Positions 19,248 through 30,300 of a DNA stretch of 64,000 bases are shown in pieces; position 1 is the stretch's first letter, and the number at the start of each line of letters is the position of its first letter. The stretch is from Pontibacillus chungwhensis BH030062. Lineage in GTDB: Bacteria; Bacillota; Bacilli; Bacillales; BH030062. The stretch spans positions 1-64,000 of the forward strand of contig NZ_AVBG01000006.1 in NCBI RefSeq assembly GCF_000770675.1. Reading direction: 5' to 3'. The notes under the pieces were generated by a model. The model had not been told where the DNA came from. It made no database searches and saw only the letters and a program-made list of their open reading frames with translations. A program made the translations under genes and the position numbers.

Positions 19248-22200
19248 TCAATTTCCCTCCTCATCCCCCGCGACTAATATTTGACCATTCTTTTCATTTT
19301 GTAGCAAAGTACGCAAAATCGTCGTCGATAGCTTGTTCGGTGGGTACGGCTTCGTTAAATAATGTTCGATCCCAAGTTCTTCACCTCTAGAGCGCTCCTC
19401 TAGAGCGGTCGAAATAAAAATAGGGATCTGCTCCAATTGAGGGCGTTTCTTAATCTCCTGAATAACGTCCCAGCCGTCTAATTCGCCAGCAAGCATCAAA
19501 TCAACGACAAAACCATCCGGCTCATAAGTATCAAGCACCCGTACAGCAGATTCACCACTTGCATAGTGAAGGACATTGAATCCTGTCCCTTTCAATTCTT
19601 CACGAATTAACATTGCCAGACTATGATCATCTTCTATGACCATAATGAGTGGTAAATCAGGTGTTAAACTTGTTCCATCACCAACTGACTTCGGTTGAGC
19701 AAGCGGGAAAATGATTGTAAAGACACTCCCTTTTCCAACCTCTGACCGAACTGAAATCTTACCACCATGAGCTTCAACAATCTCTTTAACAATAGATAAC
19801 CCAAGACCTGTTCCGCCAATTTTCCTTCGCTCTGAGTTATCTATACGGTGAAACTTCTTAAACAGCTTCGGCAGCTCTTGATCAGGTATGCCAAGCCCTT
19901 CATCAGCTATGTGGATAAATAACTCCTGATCGTTCCCATTCATCGTGACAACAACTTTCCCCCCATCAGGAGAGAATTTGATAGCATTACTAATGAGGTT
20001 CGTAAACACTTGGATCAGCTTCTCCCGATCCCCTAATACAGGCAGATGAGTTGAGTGATTATTTAAGTACACTTCATGTTGCGATGAATATGGAAAGGAA
20101 TCGATTACTTCCTGTGCGACTTCCTCGACCTGAATCAACTCTTTCTCATAGACTTGACGCCCTGATTCCATGCGCTGTAAGTCTAAGAAATCATTAATTA
20201 AATTCGTTAACCGTTTTGCTTCTTTCTCAATTGTACTTAAATACCTCTTCTGTTTCTCGGGCCTCAGTTCCCTGTTCAACATGAGCTCTGTGTATCCAAG
20301 CACACTTGCTAACGGTGTACGGAGTTCGTGACTAACGGTACTCACAAGCTCTGACTTCATCTGATCCACTTCGTATTGAGAAGTAATATCCCTGTGAACA
20401 AATAACGTTCCAAGACGCTCTTCTCTCCTATAAATCGGTTCTGCATATACCTCTATGATTCTGCGATCAGAACCAGCTACCTCATAACGGTATTGCGAAC
20501 TCTTCTGTGAAGATTGAAAAATTGCCGTTTCGAAAAAGGCTGTAACGGCCTCAGGATCTTCTACGCGCTCTTTGAAAAAGGTAACCCAATACGAGAAAGG
20601 CTCGTTCAAACAATCCTCACAATTTTCCGCTTCCATAAAGCTACACAACTGGCTGTTATATTGAATAAGCGCACCCTTCTCATCAATAAATTGAATGCCT
20701 TCATTCACATTATCAATAATATCTTGATTTAACTGGCGACTTTGTTCTGTTTCTTCATATAAAAACAATTTCTCAAGTGACAAGGATACTCGACTCAGGA
20801 TCCCCTCAAGCTCATTTGTTTCTTCTTCATCAAAGGAAAGTCCAATCCTTGTACCACCAAACACAGCTTGGAGTTCTCCCTTCGCATCAAATACAGGAGC
20901 AAATACATCGTAACTATAAAGGGTTTCTTCGTGGTACCCCCGCTCCCCCGCGAGCGACTCTCTTTTCAGAACATACGGCTCTTGCGTCTCTTGAAGGCGC
21001 ACAATTACCTGATCTTCAATATGAGCTCTCATTCGCGCAGCCGCTTCATTTGAAATACTAATACTCGCATACTCTGAACTATCCAAAACTAGTAAAATCC
21101 CTTTATTGAACGAGAAGATTTGCTGAAGCTGGAACAAGACAGTCTCTAACAACTCCTCCATATCTAGTGTGATCGATAAAGCATGATTCAGTTCGTTGTA
21201 ATGTTCTAGCGTATGCTTCGTTCGGTTCGTTTCTTCTAAAAGGTGTTTCAATTCTTGTTCAGCTTCCACCATATTCGTAATTTCGAATTGAATAATATAG
21301 TATTGTTCAATCCCGTTATGATCATTTTTATAAGGAACGATGGTAGAATCCACCCAGTAATTCGTTCCATCTTTCGCCTTATTCTTAAATTCGCCTTTCC
21401 AAATTCGTCCTTCTCTCAACGTGCGAATCATGTCTTCATAAAATTCCGGATGATCATCTACGTATAAGGATGAATACGGTTGACCCATAATTTCTTTAGA
21501 AGAATACCCGGACACTTCACAGAACTTATCATTCACATCTGTAATAAAACCTTTTGTGTCTGTTACTGATAAAATGGTTGCCTCGTTAATAGCCATATTT
21601 AAGTTTTTTATCTCTATTACCGAGTTCTCTAGTCGCTCTTGTTGTTCTGTCAGTTCATCTTGCTGGGCTTGGAGCTCTTCGTTATGAGCTTGAAGATCAG
21701 CTTCGCGGTCCTGAATGACATGAGCCATCGAAGACAAAGCATTGGCTAACGTCCCTAATTCATCTTGACGCTGAACCGTAGGAAACGACACCTCTTTCCC
21801 AAGCGCTAGTTGCTCTGAAGCATCAGACAATTCACTGAGTGGTTGGCCTATACTTTTAGACATTCGTTTCGTAGCAAGACTGATGATGACAAATAACATA
21901 ACAATCAGTGCACCTAATGCGTATGTAATCCGGTTGGTGCTTTCTATGAACTCCTCATGAGCCGCTTCTAATTCCCTCTCATTTGCTGCAACAATTTGCT
22001 TATTCCTTAAGAGAAAACTGTTAATACGGGAAGTACCACTCGTATCTTGTGACATAGTTACAAGCTCTTCATAATTCCCGTCTTCAGCAAAGGCCACAGC
22101 CGCCGGCAAGAGCAGATCCCAATATTCTTCCACGTATACAGATAGGTCCGCATAGACCAACTCTTCTTCATTCGTTAACTCATATTCTTTCAACTCATCT

Positions 22201-22487
22201 AGCAAAACAACTAAGTTCGCGTGGGCTTCTTGGCTTAACTCCCATTCACCATCATTCAAAAAAGCAAGATACCCCCTCGCCCGCATAATCATCTCGTTAT
22301 ATTCTTGATCAATACTTTCTGCGATTTCCGTCTGCCTGGAGAGCGTTTCTCTCTCTTCTAAATAGCTCTCTTTCACTTGAGATTGAATAGCTAGAATAAT
22401 AAAGATGCCGATAAGTGCGAGAACGAAGACAACCATCATAATAAATTGAAATTGCCTGCGAATACTTTTTCTAAAAAAGTTACGCAT
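19248..22487 (-). CDS. Hybrid sensor histidine kinase with CHASE3-like, HAMP, PAS, GAF and receiver domains
   Basis: 1079 aa. Order: TM1 (about residues 10-33), an extracellular helical domain of about 150 residues (CHASE3-like), TM2 (about 185-205), HAMP, a coiled coil, PAS (about 285-400), GAF-like (about 425-560), a second PAS, HisKA with SHELRTPLAS (phosphorylated His near 720), HATPase with the N-box NAIKFSPDGGKV and GGTGLGLSIVKEIVEAHGG, and a C-terminal receiver (DLMLAGELDGWDV, KPYPP). The ATG at 22487 has GGAGG nine bases upstream, within the end of the preceding receiver gene. As last gene of the operon it is the likely phosphoryl source for the Hpt and receiver domains of its two neighbours. 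The signal is unknown. Confidence 0.93.
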   Translation of the reverse strand: MRNFFRKSIRRQFQFIMMVVFVLALIGIFIILAIQSQVKESYLEERETLSRQTEIAESIDQEYNEMIMRARGYLAFLNDGEWELSQEAHANLVVLLDELKEYELTNEEELVYADLSVYVEEYWDLLLPAAVAFAEDGNYEELVTMSQDTSGTSRINSFLLRNKQIVAANERELEAAHEEFIESTNRITYALGALIVMLFVIISLATKRMSKSIGQPLSELSDASEQLALGKEVSFPTVQRQDELGTLANALSSMAHVIQDREADLQAHNEELQAQQDELTEQQERLENSVIEIKNLNMAINEATILSVTDTKGFITDVNDKFCEVSGYSSKEIMGQPYSSLYVDDHPEFYEDMIRTLREGRIWKGEFKNKAKDGTNYWVDSTIVPYKNDHNGIEQYYIIQFEITNMVEAEQELKHLLEETNRTKHTLEHYNELNHALSITLDMEELLETVLFQLQQIFSFNKGILLVLDSSEYASISISNEAAARMRAHIEDQVIVRLQETQEPYVLKRESLAGERGYHEETLYSYDVFAPVFDAKGELQAVFGGTRIGLSFDEEETNELEGILSRVSLSLEKLFLYEETEQSRQLNQDIIDNVNEGIQFIDEKGALIQYNSQLCSFMEAENCEDCLNEPFSYWVTFFKERVEDPEAVTAFFETAIFQSSQKSSQYRYEVAGSDRRIIEVYAEPIYRREERLGTLFVHRDITSQYEVDQMKSELVSTVSHELRTPLASVLGYTELMLNRELRPEKQKRYLSTIEKEAKRLTNLINDFLDLQRMESGRQVYEKELIQVEEVAQEVIDSFPYSSQHEVYLNNHSTHLPVLGDREKLIQVFTNLISNAIKFSPDGGKVVVTMNGNDQELFIHIADEGLGIPDQELPKLFKKFHRIDNSERRKIGGTGLGLSIVKEIVEAHGGKISVRSEVGKGSVFTIIFPLAQPKSVGDGTSLTPDLPLIMVIEDDHSLAMLIREELKGTGFNVLHYASGESAVRVLDTYEPDGFVVDLMLAGELDGWDVIQEIKKRPQLEQIPIFISTALEERSRGEELGIEHYLTKPYPPNKLSTTILRTLLQNEKNGQILVAGDEEGN

Positions 22488-22851
22488 CGAGAATATCCTC
22501 CACAAGTTCAATTAATTGAAGAGGGCTGAATGGTTTAGCCATGTAGTAATGGATACCGGCAGCTTTTGATGCATCGACATCCTTTTGTTGATTCTTAGCT
22601 GTTAACATCATGATCTTCATGCGCTCTTTCCCGTTTAACGCTTTTATTTGTTCCGCCACCTCAATCCCTGTCATCCCTGGCATCATGTAATCTAATATAA
22701 GAAGATCGTAGTCATTTTTTTGAACCTTCTCGAAAGCTTCAACCCCATCCTCTGCTTCCTCAAGTTCATACCCTTCTTCTTCTAACGTATCAACAATTAA
22801 CATACGCAAGACTTCCTCGTCGTCCGCGATTAAAATACGCTTCACGTTCAT
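22480..22851 (-). CDS. Single-domain response regulator (CheY-like)
   Basis: 123 aa, a stand-alone receiver with the acidic pair DDEE (about residues 10-13), phospho-acceptor Asp54 in LILDYMMPGMTG, Thr in MLTAK and Lys in AKPFSP. There is no output domain, so it probably shuttles phosphate or binds a partner. It starts seven bases after the diguanylate cyclase gene and overlaps the histidine kinase start by eight bases. Not a chemotaxis CheY by context. Confidence 0.93.
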   Translation of the reverse strand: MNVKRILIADDEEVLRMLIVDTLEEEGYELEEAEDGVEAFEKVQKNDYDLLILDYMMPGMTGIEVAEQIKALNGKERMKIMMLTAKNQQKDVDASKAAGIHYYMAKPFSPLQLIELVEDILDA

Positions 22852-22857
22852 TCCTCC

Positions 22858-24477
22858 TTAAAAAAGTAACCGCTGAGCCAGCCGCTTCACTCGTGCTTCT
22901 AGCTCTGAAACGCTAAATGGCTTCGTAATATAATCATCGGCTCCGAGATCTAAAGCCTTTACGATATCTTGATCTTTTTTTCTTCCGGTCAGCATAATAA
23001 TGACGAACTGATCCACAGAACATTCTTCACGGAGCTTCTGCAACACTTCAAGTCCATCCATACGGGGCATCACGCCGTCTAACAATAAGACGAACTTGCC
23101 ATCCTGTTGGTACCATTTTGACTCGAAGAATTCCTCGCCTTCCCGGAAGGTTCGTAACTCCACTTTATGACCTTTAAACGTTAGCTTCCTTAAATGATCT
23201 TGCAGCAGTTCATGAATAATAGGATCGTCATCAATAATCCCAATACGGATCACATCAAGATTGTGAGCAAGGTCCCGTTTTTGCTCATCATAGACTTGCA
23301 CTTGATTACGGCCATTCCGTTTCGCCATATAGAGCGCCTGATCGCCGTTTGAAATGAGTTCATCCGTATGCTTAATCCGAGGGTGAACAGAAGCCACACC
23401 TGCAGAGAATGAACATGTAAACGTCGTGCCATCTTTTTCAAATGTATGCTCCGAGAAGACTTTTAAGAGACGTTCAACAATCAATCGCGCTTGTTCTCCG
23501 TCGGTCTTCGGCATGATTAACATAAATTCTTCTCCGCCATACCTGATAAAATAATCACCTTGACGTTTATTCTGTATAATCGTATCGGCGAACTGTTTAA
23601 GAATGTGATCGCCTGTATCGTGACCATATGTATCGTTAATGCGCTTAAATCGGTCTAAGTCGAGCATCGCAACGGAAAACATGGTCTCATAACGCTCATA
23701 TTCTGCCCATTGTCGCTGCAACTCTTCTTGTAAAAACTTGCGGTTATATGCCCCCGTTAATTCATCTAACAAGATCTGAGCCTGAAGGACGCGCTTTAGT
23801 TCTAAACGATTCTGTATTAAAGCAAGCATTTCCTCGTTATCAAAAGGGGAATGAACAATATCAAATGCCCCAGCCTCATACGCTTTCTTCCGTAACATCG
23901 TATGAGGTGCATCTTCCACAAGCAGTGTAGGTACAAAACTATGTCTAGCCTTATTGGCAATACTTGAAAGCACGTGAAACCCGTGGTCCTCTTTCTGGTG
24001 TAAATCTATAATGACATAATCAGGCTTCTGGCTATAGAACACTTCGACGGCCTTCGACTCATTCGCCGCGACCATAACCGCATAATGTTCTTCAAGCATA
24101 TCCTTTAAATTCGAAATGCGATCAATTTGATCCCCAACAAGCAAAACTAACGAGCCTCTTGGAGCCTCATCTTTTATCTTTTCAATTAATGGTTCTACAC
24201 GAACGTCATCTGTTGAATGCTTCTTTAATTCTTCTGTCAGTGGACTGAGAAAAGATTGCCACCTCTCTTTAGCCCACTCATAATCAGCAGATGCAGGCAA
24301 CTGTTGCATAAGATTCGTTGCCACCTCTGTTATAGAAGGTAAACCAATGGATGAAGCCGTTCCCTTTAATGAATGCAAAAACTGGTACATCGCTCCGTTC
24401 GTAATCGAACGATGCTCCCCCCAGCTTTGGAGAGTGGAACGGGTTCGCTTCAGAAATAGAGTCTGATACTTTTGCAA
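22858..24477 (-). CDS. Hpt-REC-GGDEF-REC diguanylate cyclase
   Basis: 539 aa. An N-terminal Hpt domain has the phosphorylatable His35 in LHSLKGTASSIG. A first receiver-like domain (about 120-230) keeps DLHQ but lacks the full acidic pair, so may be inactive. A GGDEF domain (about 235-400) has the active-site GGEEF near residue 312 and an RQGD inhibitory site five residues before it, so it should make c-di-GMP and be product-inhibited. A second, complete receiver (IDDDP, LLDGVMPRMDG, KPFS) ends the protein. The start is TTG at 24477 with AAGGAG eight bases upstream. It is first in an operon with a lone receiver and a hybrid kinase. Confidence 0.93.
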   Translation of the reverse strand: MQKYQTLFLKRTRSTLQSWGEHRSITNGAMYQFLHSLKGTASSIGLPSITEVATNLMQQLPASADYEWAKERWQSFLSPLTEELKKHSTDDVRVEPLIEKIKDEAPRGSLVLLVGDQIDRISNLKDMLEEHYAVMVAANESKAVEVFYSQKPDYVIIDLHQKEDHGFHVLSSIANKARHSFVPTLLVEDAPHTMLRKKAYEAGAFDIVHSPFDNEEMLALIQNRLELKRVLQAQILLDELTGAYNRKFLQEELQRQWAEYERYETMFSVAMLDLDRFKRINDTYGHDTGDHILKQFADTIIQNKRQGDYFIRYGGEEFMLIMPKTDGEQARLIVERLLKVFSEHTFEKDGTTFTCSFSAGVASVHPRIKHTDELISNGDQALYMAKRNGRNQVQVYDEQKRDLAHNLDVIRIGIIDDDPIIHELLQDHLRKLTFKGHKVELRTFREGEEFFESKWYQQDGKFVLLLDGVMPRMDGLEVLQKLREECSVDQFVIIMLTGRKKDQDIVKALDLGADDYITKPFSVSELEARVKRLAQRLLF

Positions 24478-24573
24478 ATGTCTCTCTCCTTATCGTATAA
24501 GTCTATGTATCTATTATCTTATATATGGGTAATAAAAGGAAGAAGTTGGCTGGAGAAAAAGCTTGTTCTATGC

Positions 24574-24612
24574 AAAAAAGCTACACTCACGAATGTGAGT
24601 GTAGCTTTTCTT
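24574..24612 (-). terminator. Terminator of the InhA-type protease gene
   Basis: A 15-bp perfect stem (24576-24590 with 24595-24609) with a GAAT loop and T tracts on both sides, nine bases past the protease stop. It also sits before the diguanylate cyclase gene, insulating the two units. Confidence 0.92.
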
Positions 24613-24620
24613 AATGAATG

Positions 24621-27020
24621 TTACTTCTTATCACTGAAAATTAGAACTTTACCAACTGTACCGTCTTCGCTTTCTCCCGTTACTCGGAAGTTTAAGTCAT
24701 ATTCAGGAACGTTACGTCCTGCATCGACTAAGCCTGGGTTGGAGTAGTCGGCAGAGTCGCTGAATAGTGGAGTGCGCTTCGTATAGTTATCTTTAAGAGT
24801 GATACCATACAGATCTGTATAATCGAGATACATCTTTTCAGTTTTATCTAGGCTAAACGCAGCATCATGAACCTGGTAGCGTGTCGAAGCTACACTTCCA
24901 TCGCTCCAGTTAAGCGTCTTCTGATCCGCATCGACAACCCCGACAAAACCTTCACCTGGGTGAATGCCTGTCCAGTTCTCACTGTATTGCTTATCCACGT
25001 ACCATACTAGTAAGCCATCATCGAATGTCATCAGGCTATCACCGCGACGGATGTTTGCTAAGCCTTCGTCAACGCCGTTGTGGCTTCTCCATTCTAGGAG
25101 GTAGTAGTGGTCACTTCTCTTAATACCGTCTGATTTCGTAAAGCCATCTAAGCCAAATTTAGCGTCTCCTTCTGCATCGTCAAAGACAACTTCTTCGCCA
25201 TCAACAGTGATAGAAAGGTCGTCAGCATATAAGCCTGGGTTGCTAACAGCGGCATCAGTTACGTACTCAATTGCTACTTCAACTTCCTGGCCAGCGTAAG
25301 CAGAAATATCAAAGGATGCATTGACCCAACCGTTAGAAGAACCAGTAATACCATTACCTAAGTTCGATCCATGTGGGTTTGTATCTGTTGTAATATCTGA
25401 TGCGACTGGCTCACCGTTAACAGTTACATATGCATAATCCCAATCTTTCTCAATATCGTACCAAGTTTTGAAATTAAACTCGGCTGAATTTGCATTTGTA
25501 AGGTCTACTGTTTTCGTTAATTTGTTATCCAAGCCATCAGCGCTTCCACTGAAGTACTCATACTCACCACTAGCAGGTTCGTTGATTACTGTTTCTTTTT
25601 GTGGAAGATTTACTTTTACTACGTCATTATTTGTTCCTTTAGTTACAGCTTCATCAAGCAAGAACTCCGTACCTTCGCTTTTCACATCTTCTAAATTAAC
25701 TTCTGTTCCAGATAACCAGTTCCCTTTTGTACCTTCATTGTCTACAACAGCAGAAGCTTGAAGCATTTCCTTCATATAAGGACTAAACCCAGTAGGCATT
25801 GTCCCAGGAATATCTCCTGCCCAACTTCCGCTAGACATAATAGACCAGTAGCTTACTGGTTCCCCAGCACCTGTATACTGCGTATCGTACTCGTCCGGAA
25901 GACCTAAGTCATGACCGAATTCGTGCGCCATAACACCAACCGCACCGTCTTCAGGCTCGATTGTGTAATCGTATGCAGCCATAGATCCGCCCCAATACCC
26001 AACTGTTGCTTCCGTATTTGAGATTGGAGTTACACCACCAAGGTTCCAGCGGTGAGACCAGATTGCATCTGAACCTAAGCTACCGCCACCTGCTTCTTCA
26101 CCAACCCCAGAGTGTATAACCATCAGATGGTCGACTAAGCCGTCTGCTTCTAAGTAGTTTCCGTCACCGTCTAAATCGTAGCGATCCCATTGATCGTATT
26201 CAGAAATATCCACAGTAGGATCAGCTGCCGCTAACTCTAAAGCTTCTTTTACTAGACCGCGAGCATTTACATCACTATCATCTTCAGTCGGATAGTTGCC
26301 ACCATAAGCAGCCGCCGGTTGACTAGCCGTATACCATCCAGCAACATCTCCTTCAACTGAATAACTTCCACCAGACTGCTGCTCATAGTATTGTTTCATA
26401 GATACATAGTTTTTCCCGTCTGGACCTGTCCAGCCACCTGTACCAAACAGCATGTCCTGATAATGTGCACGGGAGTATGCATCTTCACCTTCATAATACA
26501 TATCCGTTTCATCAGCTGACATTGAGTTATGAGGCTTGTCCGGATAATCCACTAGCAATACGAGGACCTTGTCCGTACGCATTTCACCATTATACGCTTC
26601 CTCTTCAACACCTTCTGGAGCATTTTTCTTAGCTTGCCCAAGTTTGTTTCCTTTACCGTTAGTCAGACTATTATTGTTCTCCATTTGTTCTTTGACCTTC
26701 TCTTTAGAAGACTTCTCTTCTTCATGAAGCTCGCCCACTTCTTTATTAGCTGATTCTTGCTTAGCCTGTAAGAATTGATTCAACTTCTCCTGAGCCTCTG
26801 CGGGCGAGGCATTTTTCCCAATCGTTCCATTCTCTTTCAACATTTCAATTAAACGCTCATCGTTTGCGATGGCTAAATCAAATGGTGATCCTCCTTCATG
26901 ATGGACGTGTTTGCTTTTGCCAACCTCAGTCGGTGAAGGCATGGAAGCATTAACGCTCGCCACTGGACCAATCGCCAGTGTCAGCGCTAAAGCCGATGTT
27001 AATAATTTCCCCTTCTTCAT
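24621..27020 (-). CDS. Secreted M6 metalloprotease, immune inhibitor A family
   Basis: Zinc protease of 799 aa, close to the usual InhA length. A signal peptide covers residues 1-26 (KKGKLLTSALALTLAI, cleavage after VNA). Then come a propeptide rich in charged residues, the catalytic domain with HEFGHDLGLPDEY (zinc motif at about 366-370) and the Met turn YWSIMSSGSWAG, and C-terminal beta domains with a VEVAIEYVTDAA-type jelly-roll fold. Known family members degrade host or environmental proteins; here a scavenging role is equally likely. Acidic composition suits a saline environment. It has its own terminator and divergent upstream neighbour. Confidence 0.95.
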   Translation of the reverse strand: MKKGKLLTSALALTLAIGPVASVNASMPSPTEVGKSKHVHHEGGSPFDLAIANDERLIEMLKENGTIGKNASPAEAQEKLNQFLQAKQESANKEVGELHEEEKSSKEKVKEQMENNNSLTNGKGNKLGQAKKNAPEGVEEEAYNGEMRTDKVLVLLVDYPDKPHNSMSADETDMYYEGEDAYSRAHYQDMLFGTGGWTGPDGKNYVSMKQYYEQQSGGSYSVEGDVAGWYTASQPAAAYGGNYPTEDDSDVNARGLVKEALELAAADPTVDISEYDQWDRYDLDGDGNYLEADGLVDHLMVIHSGVGEEAGGGSLGSDAIWSHRWNLGGVTPISNTEATVGYWGGSMAAYDYTIEPEDGAVGVMAHEFGHDLGLPDEYDTQYTGAGEPVSYWSIMSSGSWAGDIPGTMPTGFSPYMKEMLQASAVVDNEGTKGNWLSGTEVNLEDVKSEGTEFLLDEAVTKGTNNDVVKVNLPQKETVINEPASGEYEYFSGSADGLDNKLTKTVDLTNANSAEFNFKTWYDIEKDWDYAYVTVNGEPVASDITTDTNPHGSNLGNGITGSSNGWVNASFDISAYAGQEVEVAIEYVTDAAVSNPGLYADDLSITVDGEEVVFDDAEGDAKFGLDGFTKSDGIKRSDHYYLLEWRSHNGVDEGLANIRRGDSLMTFDDGLLVWYVDKQYSENWTGIHPGEGFVGVVDADQKTLNWSDGSVASTRYQVHDAAFSLDKTEKMYLDYTDLYGITLKDNYTKRTPLFSDSADYSNPGLVDAGRNVPEYDLNFRVTGESEDGTVGKVLIFSDKK

Positions 27021-27306
27021 CCGTCATCCCCCTAAATTTCTGAATTTTTCGTTATTTGGATTATTCTTACTATAAACCCAACTTGTAGTTTAGAACAACA
27101 CTTCATCTCGAAATAAAGGCAAAATGAGCGTTTAGAACGGTTTTATCGACACCTATCGACACGATTTAGGTAGTCCATTCGCCTCATTTCCCTATTTAAT
27201 CGCTTCGACCCACTCACAAAATGAACCAAAAATAGAGAATACTGTGTTAAAGATCAGGATATGAGATAATACATATACCTACTACTTCTACAGAGGGGGA
27301 AATGGG

Positions 27307-30300
27307 ATGAAGAAGTGGCCATTTGTACTAGGGGGATTTTTGCTTATACTAGCATTCCCATTTATATGGTGGCTCTTAGAGCCTAAGCAGCCGTTAGAAA
27401 CACTTATAGTGGATAAAACTGTTCCAAATGAGTCCTATAGAGAGCACAAAGGCCTAACATGGCTATTAAATTATGAAAAGTATACGAAAGCTGACGGGGA
27501 TGCCTATGACACGGAGCAAGATTACGTAGGGTATCACCCTGGTGAAAAACCTGAGACATCCTCTTTGCCGGAAGACTTAAGCACCTACCAAATGATCTAC
27601 CTCACTGATACATATGGCGTTTATGACGCTGATCTTAAGGGAGATAACAGCGACGGTGAGAAGTCTACCAAAATCACAGGCGGGTTAACGAAGGAAGAGG
27701 CCGAAAAAATAGAAGCTTCCCTTTATGAGAATACAGCCACCTTGATCGCGGAATTTAACACATTTTCAAGCCCCACAAGGGATGATGCCCGTCAAACGAT
27801 TACCAATCTATTAGACATTGAAGCGACAGGGTGGTCAGGACGTTATTTCAAAGATTTATCTAAAGATGCATCAGGTAGCGAAATCCCTAAATGGGCCGTA
27901 CGCGATTATGAAAAACAACAAGGACAAGATTGGTCATTCGAGGGAGCAGGTTATGTACTCGTTCATAGAGATAACACCATCGTGGTGCTAGAAGAAGATG
28001 AGCACGTATCTGGCGAAGGCATTCGGGCTACTTTTACAGGTCAAGGGGAAGAACAATTCGGATTAAAAGAGAGCCCCCATTACGCATATTGGTTTGATAT
28101 TGTGAAGCCTTATGATTCCAGCAATGTGATGGCTTATTATGACTGGGACCTAACCGAACAAGGGAAAGAAAAGCTAAGCAAGCACAATATTCCGAATCAG
28201 TTCCCTGCTGTAACACGCACAACGAAGAATGATTATCCTGCATACTACTTTGCAGGTGATTACGCTGATATGGAATCGCTGCCTCCCTTCTATCAATACA
28301 AAGGCGTAGCAAACTTTCGCAAATGGTTCTCCTTTGATGATTCAAATCCTGAACCATTTTACTGGAAGACTTACGTACCGATGTTAAAAGATATTTTAAA
28401 AGAGGCAAAAACGCCACCAAAGGAACAAAAAGAAGAGACAAAGAAACAAGTAGCCCATGAAGACGGGGTATTTTATCCTACAAGGGTTGGCGAAAAGCGT
28501 TTTGAAATCTATCAAAACGGAGAATGGAAGCCAGCACTTATGAAAGGCTTAAATATTGGTATGGGGAAACCAGGGGCATTCCCAGGTGAGGCTGCCATTA
28601 CAGAGCGTGAATACGCAAGATGGTTCGAACAAATCGGCGAGATGGATGCAAATGCTATACGGGTATACACGCTTCATCCGCCTGGTTTTTACAGAGCCCT
28701 CAAGAACTATAACGAAGAAACTGATGAACCCATCTACGTCTTCCACGGCGCTTGGGTTGAAGAAGAGCCGCTCGAACGTCATTTAGACAGTTTCCATGAG
28801 GAGAATACACAGTCGTTTAAACGAGAGATCTCAACCTTAGTGGACGTGATTCATGGCAATGCTGAAGTTCCAGAGAAACCAGGTCATGCGAGCGGTGTAT
28901 ACAACGCTGACATTTCTGAATACGTCATTGGCTGGATCATCGGAATTGAGTGGTTCCCTGAGATGGTCGAAAAGACAAATGAGAACCATCAAGATAAGGG
29001 AGATTACTCAGGCGAGTATGTTTACACCGAGGAGGCTCAACCGTTTGAACATTGGCTGGCGTCGATGATGGACTACACCATTCAATATGAAATGGACCAT
29101 TACAACTGGCAACGCCCCATTAGCTTTACGAACTGGCCAACGACAGACTTTCTCGAGCACCCGTCAGAACCACTTGAAGAAGAAGATCTTGTTGGCGTAA
29201 ACCCAAATGTCATTCATACGAACGAAGATACATTCAAGCCAGGCATGTTTGCGAGTTATCACGTCTATCCGTATTACCCTGACTTCTTGAACTATGACGA
29301 AGAATACCTCTCCTACAAAGACCAGCGCGGAGAGAACAACAGCTACGCAGGATACTTGAATGACCTCGTGAGCCAGCATGATATGCCTATTCTTGTTGCT
29401 GAATTTGGAGTACCAGGATCACGCGGGAAAACACACGGAAACCCATTTGGCTGGGACCAGGGTCATCATTCTGAGCAACAGCAAGGCGAAATCAACAAGC
29501 GCTTATTTGAAGACATTGTCGCAGAAGGCACGCTTGGTGGACTCGTCTTCACTTGGCAGGATGAGTGGTTCAAACGAACGTGGAACACGATGGAACTTGA
29601 TAATCCAAACAGACGTCCATTCTGGTCCAATGCACAGACCAATGAACAACAATTTGGACTATTATCCTTTGACCGCTTAAAACGAACTGTGGATGGAAAA
29701 GGAGAATCATGGCAAGACGCTAAACTTCCTTCGTCTGGAGACGGAAAGATTAAATCGATAGCAACAGATCACGACGAACGGTACCTCTACCTTCGTTTAG
29801 AAATGGATAAGAGCTTTAACTTTAAAGATCAGTCGCTCGGAGTCGCTTTCGATACCATCCAAGATCAAGGTATCACAACACTAACGGATGGACTAACGGC
29901 AGACGAAGGTGTCGATTTCCTTCTAGAAGTGAACGGCAAAGAACAAGCTGAACTCCTTGTCGATAGCTACTACGATCCTTTTTACTATCAATACGGAGAA
30001 TCACTCTCCATGATCGAGCAACAACCCTACGCTAGTAAAAAGGATAATGGAGAATTTCACCCGATTCGATTAGCCTTAAACAAGGAATTAAAGATTCCAA
30101 CGACCAATGAAACCATTCCGTTCTCTTCCTATGAAACAGGAAAGCTACAACACGGAAACGCAAACCCAGAATCCGAAGATTACAACGCCTTAACCGATTA
30201 CGCAATCGGAGAAAACGATCAGGTTATAGAAGTCCGAGTCCCATGGCAACTTCTAAACATCAAAGACCCAAGTCAAAAAGAACAAATGACAGACCTGTGG

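Noticed and set aside
27021-27306. Promoters in the gap between the protease and the hydrolase-like gene
   Set aside because: A GATAAT box lies about 35 bases before the plus gene, but no acceptable -35 was found at 16-18 bases; nothing else is supported in this 286-base gap.
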